Positions 33,481 to 46,329 of a stretch of 64,000 nt of DNA are shown piece by piece; the first letter of the stretch is position 1, and each line of letters starts with the position of its first letter. The stretch covers positions 1-64,000 of the forward strand of contig JADNRV010000076.1 in assembly GCA_015499995.1 (NCBI GenBank). Direction: 5' to 3'. This DNA is from Flammula alnicola (Eukaryota > Basidiomycota > Agaricomycetes > Agaricales > Strophariaceae). A program made the translations under genes and the position numbers. The notes beneath the pieces are model-generated. The model was given only the letters and a program-made list of their open reading frames with translations. It was not told the DNA's origin and ran no database searches.

Positions 33481-33813
33481 GAGGACTGCCGGACCTCACT
33501 ACCCCATCAATGACTCTTTCTACAAATTCTAGACATTCGGCGGCGGCTTTATCACTCCTCCTTTCTCTTTTCTTGCCTTGAAATTCGATATGTTCACCAG
33601 AGTGTGTCTGGACCAAAGCCTCATTTCGGGGTCAGGTGATTTAATTCTGGTACTAACGCTGAATCAGACTCAGAACTTGAATAATCGACTAGCTGAGGAG
33701 TTTTCGCGTCCATTTATCTGTTATCATTGTCAACTTCGTTATAATTCAGGATTTGAATAAAATTTTGGATTCTTTGCCTCCTGGAACTAGTATAAAACTG
33801 CGGCGCACGAATT

Positions 33814-34240
33814 TTAGCAGTCGGTGATGCTACTGAAAGCGAAACATGACCCACGGCTTTCCTTGAAATCTTTCATGATTTCCAGAAATTGCGACCGGAT
33901 AAGCAAGAACTTGGCTTCTTCGGTTGGTTCTTGTAATATCGCTTTCGGCCAAGCCACTCCATGGGAATACACGAGATAATCGTAGGCGTCCTCATCAATG
34001 TTATCACCACGCTCTCTGACCCAGTTATTCATGAATGTCTTGTGCCTCTTGATGACAATATTCCCAACCCGGGCGCGCAAGATGTTTGTAACCGCTGCCG
34101 GCCATGCGGTGCTCGTAGCGATCTCCAATGCAGGATAATCCAGAGGTCGAATATTGGCCCTGGGATGGTCGAATATTGGCCCTGGGATGTTTGTTATCAC
34201 TGCCGTCGCCATAAACATCTGCATCGCGCTCCGCCACCAA
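33814..34240 (-). pseudogene. Gene fragment of unknown family
   Basis: The minus-strand frame (to 33814) has natural composition (TNILRARVGNIVIKRH, then WVRERGDNIDEDAYDYLV), but it has no convincing start or partner exon. Its 5' part runs into a 22-bp tandem duplication (TCGAATATTGGCCCTGGGATG twice at about 34147-34190) that shifts the frame. Probably a remnant. Confidence 0.35.
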
Positions 34241-34440
34241 ATTTTATTGATCGGTCAACCACAGGTTGTGCCCGCATTACCCCATTTTCCAATCGCCGTT
34301 GGCCGGCCATGGCGTGGGTGTGACCGCTCCAATACCTCCATGCCAGTTGCACCTGTATTTGGCATACAACTCCAAGGATACTATTTCTCTACTGCTATGA
34401 CACGCCCAATATTTCTTGACAGTACAGCAGTCATTTGTGG

Positions 34441-35931
34441 CTAGCATCTAGTGATCACTACTACATGGTTCTGAAGGTTCATTCTAAATTCTATGTATGT
34501 ACAACTTTTGCTTCCCTCTCTCCCCATTTCGAGCGGAATGCCATCCGTAGGCTCTATGCGACAGATGACCCCAAGCGAACGGAGTACCTCCACTTCCTTG
34601 TCGAAATCTCGTTTCTCCTCCGGTCCGCAACTTGAACGAGGAATCGCAAGATAAAGAATGGATAAATACGTGCATATTGAGGACGAGGGTCCAGGGGCTA
34701 GCGAGTGGCTCAGAACACGCTCGTTCCTTCTTTTAACCATGGATACGACATCCTTCCCGTTTATGGAGCCTAACTCGAGCGCAGTTAGCCGAGGAAGTAA
34801 CTCCCCTGTGGCCAACTTCTCCATTGTGCTTGCATGGACGTGGACACTCAGTGGCAGGTGTAGGAAGTTTATATTACGGACAACCGTGAAGAACCTCTCC
34901 AACTCGTGGTAAGATGTGTCGCGGTGTCGTCTGTTCGGTGGCGGCGTGTTGGATCCTTGTCGTGAAAAGTCAGACAATCGTAGGTATCGCAAAGACTTGG
35001 TCGAGCGGCGAAGAATAGCGATATACATCTCCATATCCCAGTCCTGAAAAACGTCATGCATTTCGATATACAGGCCTCTAAGATTCGGGAAGCGAAGGAG
35101 TGCAAAGAGCCGAGGGTCCTGGGTTGGATAGATGAGTCTGAGGCGCAGTGTTTCTAATTTCTTCAGAGTGATTTCCCTAGGTGCGAGTCGAAGTCCAGGG
35201 CAAGCGGGTTTATGGAACCTGATCTGAAAGAAAGCGTCACGGAGGGACGACCGCGCTTCGCCTATGATTTTGATAAACACATCGGGCGGCATGGCGGTGG
35301 TTCCCATGTCAAGTGCGGTCAACTGCCTCCAAGGTAAACGAAGATCGAAGGGGTGGAGGCCGTTTAGGATGTGCAAGGTGACTTGGCGAATATGTGGAAG
35401 TGAACGGAATACCGTGAAGTTCAACCATTGCGCCATTGTGAACGACGAAAGGAGTGTGGGCCCGGTGTTCATAAATGCAATATCGACCGCCTCGAGAACC
35501 CGGAAGCGTCCCTCTTGGATATTCAGGAAAGTTTCGATATCTTGGTCATATATAAGACACGTAAGGGATTTGATGCGTTCGGCGTTGGGCCTAATGATCC
35601 AGTTGACAATGCTAAAACTCCATCCGCCAGTGACCATATTGAAGTTGAGTGAAAGAGCGTTGTTTCCGCTTCTGAGGAGGCATCGGGAAAAGTGACCAAG
35701 TAGAGTCGAAGAGTGCCGAGGAAGGACGGGTGTAAGATAAATGTGGTCCCAAAACGAGGTGGTAGATTGAACGCCATCCCGCCATTGCCTCGAAACTTGA
35801 CTGAGGATGTATCGAGGCTCTTCTGGCCGGAAGGGTAGGCGTACTGGCTCATTCATGCCAGAGAACACGAGAATGCGCCGGAGAACGTTGTCTGGCACAA
35901 TGTACGAGTATTGCGAACCTGGCGCTGGCAT
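34441..35931 (-). CDS. F-box protein, 496 aa, single exon
   Basis: An uninterrupted 496-codon ORF from an ATG. Residues about 9-65 fit an F-box (VPDNVLRRILVFSG, then ILSQVSRQWRDGVQ and FWDHIYL). The remainder has leucine-rich-like spacing (LRYLRLSDFS, LPRLTALELGS), as in the very large agaricomycete F-box/LRR families. Such proteins recruit substrates to SCF (Skp1-cullin) ubiquitin ligases. The C-terminus is short with no extra domain. This gene is intact, unlike the related gene at 17.9-19.5 kb. Confidence 0.8.
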   Translation of the reverse strand: MPAPGSQYSYIVPDNVLRRILVFSGMNEPVRLPFRPEEPRYILSQVSRQWRDGVQSTTSFWDHIYLTPVLPRHSSTLLGHFSRCLLRSGNNALSLNFNMVTGGWSFSIVNWIIRPNAERIKSLTCLIYDQDIETFLNIQEGRFRVLEAVDIAFMNTGPTLLSSFTMAQWLNFTVFRSLPHIRQVTLHILNGLHPFDLRLPWRQLTALDMGTTAMPPDVFIKIIGEARSSLRDAFFQIRFHKPACPGLRLAPREITLKKLETLRLRLIYPTQDPRLFALLRFPNLRGLYIEMHDVFQDWDMEMYIAILRRSTKSLRYLRLSDFSRQGSNTPPPNRRHRDTSYHELERFFTVVRNINFLHLPLSVHVHASTMEKLATGELLPRLTALELGSINGKDVVSMVKRRNERVLSHSLAPGPSSSICTYLSILYLAIPRSSCGPEEKRDFDKEVEVLRSLGVICRIEPTDGIPLEMGREGSKSCTYIEFRMNLQNHVVVITRC

Positions 35932-36049
35932 CGCTAAAATTTCTGCTGCTGGCGTGATGACGAATGCGATGAGAATGCAACGACCTTTAGGTCAAGGTTT
36001 GGAGAACGACACCTACCAAGAAATTCCTTCCTGTCTCGTCTTGTAAGGG

Positions 36050-37560
36050 GGAAAAAGTGGTCAGCATGAGTGCAGAAGGCCAGCTTGGGATGCATCTCAC
36101 CAGGTTCTTGGATGATAGCTTGATTACGCGTCCCGAAAATCCAGGAGCCGTCTGGCAGGAGGGCGAGGGGTTTTACGGAATGAAATTGGGGGGAAATTTT
36201 TAAGCATGGGTCGGGAATGCTTGTATGAAAAAGATTAAACTGAGGAAGGAAGGAGAAAACCCCCCAAAACAGAAGGGCGCAGCTTGTCCGTGTTCAACAC
36301 GGCAGCCAATCGCCCCAAACAATCGGTATTCCCACAATGAAACCCTCTCGGTTGACCAATAATATTTCTTCCCGACGCATTCAAACCTTGATTTACGGGC
36401 CTGGTATTTACTTACATTGCCGTGTCCGTTGCAGGGAAAGTAAAATTTAAGACTCGAGAGTCGAGGCAAGTGAATCTCGTACCTCGTGTGGTCCAGGCAG
36501 AAATACGCGAGAGCTAAATATCTTCCCTGGATTGCGGACATTAACCAGAGGAGGCAAAGTGAAAGAAAGCGACACGTCCCTGCTTTCAATGCACGGTTTT
36601 GCCTTAATGGAACTGGTTTCAATTGCGGAAAGCTTGTCTGAGGGTCTATTTCTGTTGCCTTGCAAGTGAATACCTGCGCAAATGTTCTATGATACTTCTA
36701 CGAATACCCTGAATCGTGATATGCCCACCAAATAACGGTAACCATAAGGTCGTTTAGCTCATGCGGCAATATCAGTAGAGGAGGTTCCCCACCCGTATCG
36801 CTGAGAAAATGAGATTGGATGGTATTATAATTCCCCCACGACGTGAAAGTAAAAATTATATTCGCGTCTGAGAACATCCTGAACAAGGCGGCCCATGGAT
36901 TTGTTCGTACAATGTATGTGCATGGCGTGAGTCAATAGTGTCGTCGGGGAGTTCCCAGAAGAACCCTGGTTGCAGGGCAGTGTCTTCGAGATGTCCGTTG
37001 GAGAGAAGTGACCAATAAACAACTACTTATCACGCCGTTAGATGAAAAACCGACCCCGGGTCTTGGGAATCTATACGCAAGTTATCTACTATGATTCTGA
37101 AGAACGGGCGTAAAAAATATTTACCGGAATAAAAGCCACTCCGAACATTTCGTAAATGATCTGGAAATGACAGACAGGACGAGGCTCGCTCGTAACGGGG
37201 GCAAGATGCCGACTTTGACTCACATTTATCCGGTTCCCTCATGTATATGAGTGAATGGTACTTATGTTCATCAATAGTCGACCCGTCTTTGTGAGGACGT
37301 ACCTATTTATTGATTTTTACAGAAAAGCTCAAATAACCTACATCATATATATGGGCCATGTCTGAGTTCTCGGTACCGACATAGCATGTAGACGTAGGAA
37401 ACATATCGCAATCCGTGCGTCGTTTCCTGGATTTTGTTTCGGGGCTCTCTGGGGTCAAGTTTGGGAATACAAGTATGAAGGCGATGTCAAGTTGAAAAAG
37501 CACACGGTCGTCGGCGTGTGAGCGGCGGGCCGCTCTTTCCCACGCTCTTCCCGCACTGTC
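36050..37560. other. Gene-poor stretch
   Basis: Several ORFs of 60-140 codons lie on the minus strand. None has a recognisable domain or splice context, so no gene is called. Confidence 0.4.
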
Positions 37561-37811
37561 AAGTTGTTTCAACAACTTTTGACTGTAACCACCACACTCT
37601 TTGCAACTGCTTTCGTGGTACCTACGATTGGTAGCATAATTGCTGGGTCACACCCGTCCTGTCTTTTACTCGGCCTCTGGATCAGATATCTGTGCGTTTC
37701 CTTGCCAGCTGCCCTTTGTATGTCGGATCTGACATTTCCTTCAAACAGGTTGTGGGTTGTTCGAGCTCACCACGTCAAATCCTCCATACTTCTGTCCCAC
37801 TCAACCTAATC

Positions 37812-38700
37812 ATGGCTCCTTCATTGTCATTCAACCTGAAGATATTCCTTGCACTTGGTCTCACCCTAGGCCTGGTTGCTCACACAACGCGCAAGGTATT
37901 GACGCAACGAACCTCCCATCATGTGCAACTCCTTGTGCGGAGAATAATGCTGCCCTCGTTGGATGCAAGTTGTACGTGTCTTTTAGACGTGGTACCCATC
38001 CCAGAATAATACTTCTTCTCGCTTTTCTATTCTCTTTTGTCCGCAATATATGGACTAATGTTTTGCTTCCAGAACCGATACGACGTGTCTTTGCGCTCAT
38101 CCGGCTTTCGCGTCAGGCACCATGAAGTGCGCAAGCGCTCCTGGCGTCTGTAGCATTGAGGCTCGAAGCTCAGCTAGCGGAGTTTTAGGGGCAATGTGTG
38201 CAGCTCGTACGTCTTTCTTCTAGATACTCCTCTTGTCTCCTTCCCGTCTCCCTGAGCTTCGAGTTTCATCGTCTTCTTTTTGATGCCCACAAATAACACG
38301 CTCACAACGCTTCTATCCACAGAACCTTCATCCACGACCTCTGCGTCGTCTCCTGCCTCCGCCTCCTCAAGTGCATCCAGCACCTTAACTGCCACTGTTT
38401 CCCCTTCCCATACGACGTCCGCCTCTGTTGTCAGCACCACAACTCGTCGTGTTGCCACACCATCTCCACTCATTCCCCCGCATCTACCCTACCGTCATAA
38501 TTGGCCCGAGTAGCCCTGTCAACACTGGTATTGGGACTGGGCTGACAACCTCGCAGTCTGGAAGTAGCACGCTCGTCGTCGTACAAACTGTGGTCCTACC
38601 GCCGACCTCGAGTCTTTCTGGTGCTGCAGCACGACGCGATGTTGGATTTGGAATTGTTTTACCCATCGTACTGTGCCTGGCTGGCGCCATTCTGTTGTAG
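37812..38700 (+). CDS. CFEM-domain, GPI-anchored cell-surface protein (frame-broken)
   Basis: The ATG opens a signal peptide (LKIFLALGLTLGLVAH). A CFEM domain follows with eight cysteines: PSCATPC, GC, TTCLCAHPAF, KC, VC, MC. Two introns (GTACGT donors near 37974 and 38207) join in phase; the first splits the Leu codon before TDTTC. A Ser/Thr-rich stalk and a hydrophobic GPI-type tail ending at 38700 (VGFGIVLPIVLCLAGAILL) complete the expected layout. Fungal CFEM proteins act at the cell surface in haem/iron uptake or host interaction. Two frame breaks remain: the signal peptide and CFEM frames differ at the CACACAAC stretch near 37878, and the stalk shifts frame at a CCCCC run near 38475. 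Consensus errors or recent decay. Confidence 0.7.
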
Positions 38701-39004
38701 CTGCCCCATGTCGATCTGTGGATATCGTTGCGCGTCAACAACACTCCGCAGAACCCATTTTCCTTCCATGGCGTTCACGCTATTCTTTGCTCATTTGAAT
38801 TTTTCTCCAACCACACCTTGTTCTGTCTGACATCTCATCTCATCCGTCCATCTCACGATCGCTATCTACTGACCCCATCGCCAAGTCCATGACGATGAAT
38901 TATCCTTCATTCCATCACAAACATCATCACCTCCCACTCCACCTCTTTCTAACCATATACCCTCAAAACATGTCTGGAACGCTCCCAGTTTCTGTACCCC
39001 GCGT

Positions 39005-40965
39005 ATGATTACCCCTCCGACCTTGCATATACTTTCTTCAACATCCTTCCACACACTTCATACCACCGGTTCGACTTCTCGTGAGACTTTTGCGTCTCCT
39101 CTTGCATCTCAATCTTCTCCATCTTCGGCAATATCTATTACCAACGCAATATCAACAATAGCACAATCGACATTATCAAGTAAATCTATATCATTAGCCG
39201 GATTATCTATAGACAACAACGGCAGCAACACCAGCCGTGCGGGGAACGCGAGCCCCGAAGCTTCAGCGCAGCGGCAGCCGAAGTCTCACCCAGTCTTTGC
39301 GCTATCGCTTCGGTTGCTGGCGTACGCCTCTCCGTCTCCGTCCTCGTCTCCGTCGTTGCTCGCCATGTTGAGCAAAGCTTCTTGTCGCCTATCATCACCA
39401 TCTACGGCCTCTGGACCTCCCAACGCTGCCTCAAGTCTCTCCTCACCGTTCGGACTCGGCGTTGGTTTAGGGAAGATCACCATCATGACGCAGGCCGACG
39501 TGGGACATGCCGCGCTGAGAGTGGGGGGAAGCGCGTTCAGCGGGATGAAGTTCCTCGGGAGCATGGCTCTGGAGGCTGCAAAGAGCCGCGTGGGACCTGG
39601 GCCGGATGGTAGAGTTGGAGCTTTTGTGAGCCGCCCCCTGCGCAGCAGAGAAGATGGTAGGGGTGCAGGAGCGGGGGGAAGTGGGAGGTTCGTGTCGAGG
39701 AGCGCGCCGGATAATCCTGGTGCAGGAGCTGATGCCACGCAGATGTTGAGAGAGAGGAGGTATTCGAATACGTCGAATTTTTCTGGGTGGATGTTCCTAA
39801 TAGCCACGGCACGGGCTCTCCTAACAGTCCGAACCCGCATCTGACCACTGTCGCTCCGCATACGAAGTCTATCGTGGAGAATGGGCACTACATCACAGTC
39901 GTTCATCTCTCGCCTCTGCTCTCAGGAACGCAAGGCGCAGCACCAACGAAGATTGACGAATTTAACGCCTCGCGCAGTCAACCTGTTGCCGATCTCCAGT
40001 TCTCCAAGGATGGAACAAGCGTGGCCGCTGTTTTGTGGGATGGGCATCCCGTCAGGGTGTTCAAGCTTCCTCCTACGTCTTCTGTAGTGTTTTCAGCGCG
40101 TTCTTGGGCGACCGATGAACCAGCCGGGCTTGACGCTCACGGTCGGGGAGGCAGGAGTCGACGTGAAACGCAGGTTTATGACTTGTATCGTGGGCGGACA
40201 ACGGCGGTCGTTGAAGAACTCGACTAGGCCGGAGATGGGCGCTGGCTTGCTGTTGGAACTCGGAATAGGACGATTCATGTCTTCCCTGTGAATCTTTGTG
40301 GTACAAAGTCGGATATTCGGAGTCATATGGAGGGCAAGTTCAGGAATGTTGATGTGATCGTGTGTTTTCTTTTTCTTTGCTTTACTTCTTGCGTGGTGCT
40401 TATTTCTGTCTTCGCTTAGGAACCACGCTTGGCCCCGTTGATTAGGTTACGTGGATCTAAGAACGCGAATGCTGAGCGACCGAACGTGCCTCTAGCCTTT
40501 ACATTCATCTCTCCGTCAGACGTTTTGTCGTCGCCCAACTTGACGTTCCCATTTGCGCCACGTGGTATCACGAATTCGCCGATGTTCTTGCCACCGAAGC
40601 TCAAATGCGGAATAAATTACCAGGATGTTCCGATGTTCGACCCCCAGGATGGGATCCTGTCTCTCCGTCGTTTGACAGTCGAGAAGCATTTCGTCAAGGA
40701 ACGAGATATTAGCGGAGGAGTAGCTGCATCTGTCCAAGCTCTCGGCGTCACCAGCATCTCGTTGCCCGGCATGGGTAACGCTGGGCGGCTCACTTCATCT
40801 CCATCGAACAAGGCAAAAGCTACGTCAAGTAAATCACCTACCTCTGCTGGAATTGCCAACCGGCCAATGGAGCTCGCTGATAAAGAGAGTATCGAGGCCA
40901 CCTGGGACCTGAAACGTGGCCGTGATTGGGTGGAGTTCCTTTCTTGTATTCTTCTACTACCTTAA
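39005..40965 (+). pseudogene. BCAS3-like WD40 protein, 5'-truncated and interrupted
   Basis: Motifs in order fit fungal BCAS3-type WD40 proteins: LHILSSTSFHTLHT, PVFALSLRLLAYASP, TQADVGHAALRVGGS, PVADLQFSKDGTSVAAV, QVYDLYRGRTTAVVEE, AGDGRWLAVGTRNRTIHVFPV, LAFTFIS, VTSISLPGMG, TWDLKRGRDW. The N-terminal WD repeats normally found before LHILS are missing; the CFEM gene ends only about 300 bp upstream. Breaks: a one-base shift near 39780 in a TTTTT run, and an in-frame TAG at 40225-40227 where the family has Trp. An intron-like segment lies at about 40355-40420. BCAS3-family proteins act with phosphoinositide-binding partners in autophagy and trafficking; this copy is probably non-functional. 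Confidence 0.7.
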
Positions 40966-41040
40966 TAAATATACCAAGCTTATGAATGGCCTGATACCTC
41001 CGTATGGCAGAGACATCCACAAACTGCAGGCGCTCTACAA

Positions 41041-43486
41041 TCAGAAAACGACCGCAGGTACACTAAACTTCTCCTGTAGTATTATGTAGGCCGCCACCAT
41101 AAGCAAATGTCTGGCCTTCCTATCCAACCCGCCATCCTTTGGACTCTCCGGACTACGAAGGTAATCATCCAACAACACCTTGATATTTTTCCAGTCCAAA
41201 AATCCCAGTACTTCAACCCTGTCCCGCGTAATTCGTTCGCTCAAGAAGGCCTGGAGCGGGGTATATTCGCTTCCGGATCCCCACCCTTGTTGCTTTGGTC
41301 GAGTTATCGGCGCATTGTACTGGTCTTTTTTGCGTAGGTAGATTTCCTCTGTAATGTAGGGCTTCACGGCTTGCCTGAGGATCCACTTCTCAGTGAAGAG
41401 CCACTGGCCATTTTGGCCTTTGTAGGGCTTAATCTTTAGCGACCTGAGAACAAATATAAATGGACAGATATATAATAAAACGAATGAGAGACTTACGGAG
41501 GAACGGCATTCATATACTCGACTAACTTGTGATCCAAGTACGGCTGGCGTCCTTCAACTGAGCTGCACATTTCGGCGCGATCACCCAATTGGTTTAATAG
41601 GAGGGGAAGCATCGCATGAGCAGCTGTGTACTAACGTTGAAATTTGAGTGACGCAAAGAAGGTTTAGACAACCAAAACACGTACCAGGGCAGAGTTTAAT
41701 GAATGCCAATTCCCACTGGCCATCTTTTCTCTGGCCTCCGGACGCAAGCCCTCAGCTATTGTCATCGTAGGGTCGGCCACTTCCAAAGTCTCCAAAACCC
41801 GGGGGTGGAACAATTTCTCGGGAGTCGTTGTCGTCGCCCATACTCGCGGAGTGCTAATTCCACCCACCATGGATCGAGACAACTGATGGTCATCGAAGGA
41901 CATCTCACTGATAGGTATCTGGTCCTGAGCCGGACGTGACCCTTCTATCGCCTTCACCATAGGCTCCAGCTCAGCTGGAGAAGGAAGAGATAGCCCGAGA
42001 GAAGAACCAGCTGGATCTGGGGAACGAAGGTAGTCTACCAGGAGGTAGGCATATCCGCCATGAACCTCGTCTGCTCCCTCACCGGTTAGGACAACCTACA
42101 GGCATTTCATTTTAGGCAAACAAAAAAATTATGAGAAATTAATGGAAAATCGACCTTGTAACCCTGTTTCCGGATGTGCTCTGACAATATAAATTTCCCA
42201 GCGGCATGGAGGGTATGAACTGCCATCTCGCTATGATATACGGTGTGTTCAAATTTTGCGACAAGATCGGCTTCTGTAGGTGTAACCATATGAATTTCAG
42301 CTCCAATACTCTCTGCCATTCGTTGTGCGATTGGTCCCTCGTCGAGATCCCTGCGATCTAGTAGGAAAGATGTTAGTTCTCGAACTTTGCGATTAATAAA
42401 GTATGTACCAGGGAAAGAGAGAGTAAAGGTAACAATCTTTGCACAAGGACTCTTCTCTTTCAACAGGGCCGAAGCAATACCAGCGATACCGGAACTATCG
42501 ATCCCTCCACTGAGAGCGACTGCGAGCGGTACATCTGAACGGAGGCGCACACGGACTGCGTCAACGAGACGCTCCCGTACGCCTTGGACAATATCCTCAA
42601 CCGTGCGTGTTTCGACAGCCTGAGAGTTTGAGTAGGACTGGTCCCAGTAGGGCTGAATCTTCAACTGCCCCATATGTGTAAAAATGAGCTGATGCGCTGG
42701 AGGTAGCTGTCAATAAGACGTCAGATGACGAGCCTAGATGTCTTCAGGTGAAAATTTACTTTGTAAACGCCCTTGAATACAGTCCTGTTATCATTGAAAT
42801 CACCGCCTTCACGGATGCTTTGGACATCCCATTCCGCTTTCCAGCCGAATCCCATAAGGGCTTTCATCTCGCTCGCAATCAAGAGTCGCCCATTGGCCAA
42901 GGTGTAGTAAAGTGGCTTGATGCCAAATCGGTCTCTTGCAGCGAAGAGAACCTTGCGACGAGAGTCGTAGAGCACGTAGGCAAATTCCCCGCGAAGGTGA
43001 TGAACGAGATTGAAGCCGTGAACCTTGTAACTATTACCTCGTCAATATCAGCTTTCCTAAATATGGTAGGAGTCGTTTTCTTACAGGTGAATTACCAACT
43101 CGGAGTCAGAGTACGTCTGGAATATTCTTCCTTTCGCCTCTAGCCCCAGACGCAACTTGTCGTAGTCATAAAGTTCGCCGTTAACCACTGCGTGGACATG
43201 GCCATCGTCATCATGAAGTGGCTGCTGCCCTCCTTCTACGTCAATAATGGACAATCTAGCATGTGCGAGACCTAATTATAGAGACTGTCGTCAGAGGCGC
43301 CGGTTACTCAACCTGACCGATGGAAGGTTACTTACCCAGGCGACCGTCCTTTGAGATGTAAATCCCAGTCGAATCTGGGCCACGATGGCTTAGAAATGAG
43401 ACGGAAGAGAGGAGTTGAGACTCGATGGTGGCATGGTCTGTAATCTCTCCAGGAGAGACGACGTAACTAGCTGTGATACCGCACAT
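41041..43486 (-). CDS. Asparagine synthetase (glutamine-hydrolysing), AsnB family
   Basis: Converts aspartate, glutamine and ATP to asparagine in the cytosol. Start is ATG at 43486 giving MCGIT, with Cys2 as the nucleophile of the glutaminase domain. That domain continues with LSHRGPDSTG, VVNGELYDY and DRFGIKPLYY. The synthetase domain has the pyrophosphate loop LSGGIDSSG (about 42500), TGEGADEVHGGYAY, and SSVEGRQPYLDHKLVEYMN. About six introns of 50-70 nt join in frame, and the C-terminus reaches a TGA at 41041-41043. Every catalytic motif is present, so the gene looks functional. The long C-terminal region fits the AsnB-like fungal class of about 640 residues rather than the short Asn1/Asn2 class. 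Confidence 0.92.
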
Positions 43487-43489
43487 TGT

Positions 43490-45780
43490 CAATGTAAGAA
43501 AATGGAAGACGATGTGGAGTTGATAAACTTTTAGAAGTTACTGAAATACTTCGAAATTGCGGCTTTTTAACAGCTAATGGATGAACTTTGGAGTTATGAT
43601 GTCCTGAGCGGCATGACCGACCTCACAACGACTGCCGTAGGTCACGGATCATAGAAGCTATGTTCTGCGATGCTTTTCCAATGATACTACCCTCCAATAA
43701 TAGGAGCAGCGAAGCCAACTTTGACAGAAGGAGATCTTGCACATTGTCAGCGTCTCATATCCATCATGAAGGGTTCGCAGAAGGTATGTTTTGGCGGTGG
43801 CCATGGGACTATATGCATATCTGCCAACGTTCATCACCCTGGCCCATACCCGGAAGGACTCATATCCCTGTACCAGGGTAAGTCTGTTCTTTGGAGGATG
43901 CGTACAGACGGGCAGCCTGGAAATGCGGGTTACACTTGACAGTTCCTGCTGACAATAAGCAGCAAGTCACAATTTGCTCAAAGGTTTATTAGGATAAATT
44001 TTTTGGATTGCAATAGTCAGAGCCTGAGAGTTGAAGACGAACTCTGGTTGAGTTCGAAGAGTCAAGGATCAGGACTAAATATTAATGAATTGAGTTCCGA
44101 GAAAATAAAGGCACAAACTGCTCAAGTACACATGGAGATCTCCCACCACGGAGATCTCCCACCACACATCAATCACAATGGTCGATTCAAAATGCCATTT
44201 ACCTGGCTCTTTCTCTCACTTCCACCCAACTCGATTTCGTCGGCCAACTTTTCTTTTAGAAAGCAACATACAATATTTACCCGGAATTAGGACTTACGCT
44301 GCGAATGAACCCTACTACGGCCACACCAACAGGAAGGTGAAGGTGAAACGCGGACTGAGAATGAAGTGTCTAGAATAGTCCAAACCCCAGCTGTCTTCCA
44401 CGGATGATATCCCAGACTTAGAATCGCTTCGGTTTCCTATGTCGTACCCGCTAGCCGCTTTCGCGTGGTGCCTTATTCAATTCGTCACAAAAAGTTCAGA
44501 CAAATCGAAAGATATTGGGGTCGAGAGGTTGGGGTTGAGACGGGTCCGGCGTTGCGTTGCTGTGTACCCTCGGTGAGTGTGGGTTCTCAACAAATCCCTT
44601 CCCCATGCTCTGGGTTACCTACAGCGGTGGTATTGAACCATGAACGTTGCACTTGTTGCAATCGTGGGCTCGGTCGTTGGTTATCCTGTTCCATAATCTG
44701 ATCGGGTCACGGGTTGGTGAACTGTATAGAGTCAAATGCTGGGCTGAGGCTCAGAAAACCTGCAGCTGGGGGGTATTCGCTGAGAGACGGCAATTACAGC
44801 TCTTTTCTATCGAAATCCATCAGGTACGTTGCATCGCAGGCGGTCATATCCACGACTGTGGAAATGAAATGAAATGAATTTTGGCTGACTACATTACGAC
44901 CGTGGCATGATTAGATCTATACACGTGATCAGGTAGATAGCAGTTTTCCATCGTTGTCCCGAATCAGCATCTCTCCTTGTCTGTGTCCATCGTGTCCTGC
45001 CCAGCAGATCCGCCGTCTCCAACGGAGATCCAGTCGCCCCATTTTCTCCAGTGAAAGTGGTAAGATGGCGGTAAGGAGCTACGATGGTCGTCATTTTCTC
45101 TGGTAGAAATCAGGTGGATCTGCCCCGGGTAATGTTAGGTTGATCAGGCTTCAAGCTTCAAGCTTCAGTACTCAGCATCGAGTATGCAAGGAATCGGCTG
45201 GCGGTATTCAGAATGGAAAAGACAGTTAACAAATGAATGTTGATGGCCAAAATTGGACGCGAAGGTTGACCGAAGAATGACTTCTGACTTCTGGCTCGAA
45301 GCTTTGGTAGCAAAGCTGATAGGCAGGTCTGTTGTCATCAAATGGAACAGTCCAAGGTAGCTGCTCTCGGAGTATGCTCCGGAACATGTCGAGGCAGTGC
45401 CGCGCAGTATCGCAATGTGCAGTTTGCATAACTTCTCTCATCTCAGTCAGCTTGCAGTACATACTGTCGATAACTGAATGATTCTGAAAAGGGCCTTCAC
45501 GGGCTTCCTAATATTGTTGCCACCAGGGGTAGTCGGGGAACGCGGTCAAAGCCGACTCTTCATTGAAATTGCCGTTCGTCCCAAGTCCTGACAGATCCTG
45601 TAGAGGACATTACGTCTTCCATAATTCTGTCCATATCCAACGCTACATATCGTCGCAAGGCAAGCCAGGCTAGGAAAAACGTTGTCAGGCAGCAGTGCGC
45701 AGTGTGGAGCATTGTTTACTGGCTCCAAAGGTGAACAAAATCACGCGATAGAACGACACCTTAATAGCTGGAACACATAC
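43490..45780. other. Gene-poor stretch with short tandem repeats
   Basis: No gene is supported. GGAGATCTCCCACCAC occurs twice at about 44133-44164, (GAAAT)n at about 44865 and a CTTCAAG tandem at about 45150. Confidence 0.4.
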
Positions 45781-45783
45781 CTA

Positions 45784-46170
45784 GGCGCAAACTTTCCGAC
45801 CTCAGTCACGAAGAGACTTCCATTGTGATTGGCATCCTGCAGAATTTTCAGAATAAAGTTGACGAGGAAGACGGTGATGGGCAAGAGGTTGTCGCTGCCT
45901 TACAGAAGATTGTCCCCAAATTTAAGGAAGAGGTGAGTTTCGTTCTCACAACATGTCATGTTGACCTCTAAAGTCGCTTAAAAGCATGTCCCATTTTCGG
46001 ACGCCAACATCTTGTCCCTCACCAAGGCAAATATCACACACATTCGTTGGAGCTCACCAGCGCTAAGGAGGAGGAAGTCTGGGAACTCGGTGGCAAGGCG
46101 GCAGCGCCAGAGGAGGAAACCAGGAGGTTCATTGCATACAATATGTATCATTTGACGTCAGTGAGTCCTC
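45784..46170 (+). pseudogene. Fragment of an unknown gene
   Basis: A coding-like block at 45784-45931 (TSIVIGILQNFQNKVD, then VVAALQKIVPKFKEE) ends at a GTGAGT donor. A second acidic block (about 46049-46168; SAKEEEVWELGG, RRFIAYNMYH) follows about 115 bp later. I find no start, no recognisable domain and no clean 3' end. Confidence 0.3.
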
Positions 46171-46329
46171 AAGGCCTCAGCTTTCTTCGGAAAGTTCTTA
46201 TTCTGCACTTTAGACTGAAGCGGCTGTCGTGTCCTGATCATTGCAATTTTGATAAATGCGGCTTCGAACCTCAGCACTTCCGCGCTCGGTGCCGCCATGG
46301 CGCCCGAGTTTCGAATTCCTGAAACGTCA

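Noticed and set aside
38174..38473. 99-codon minus ORF
   Set aside because: Antisense shadow of the Ser/Thr-rich CFEM-protein stalk.
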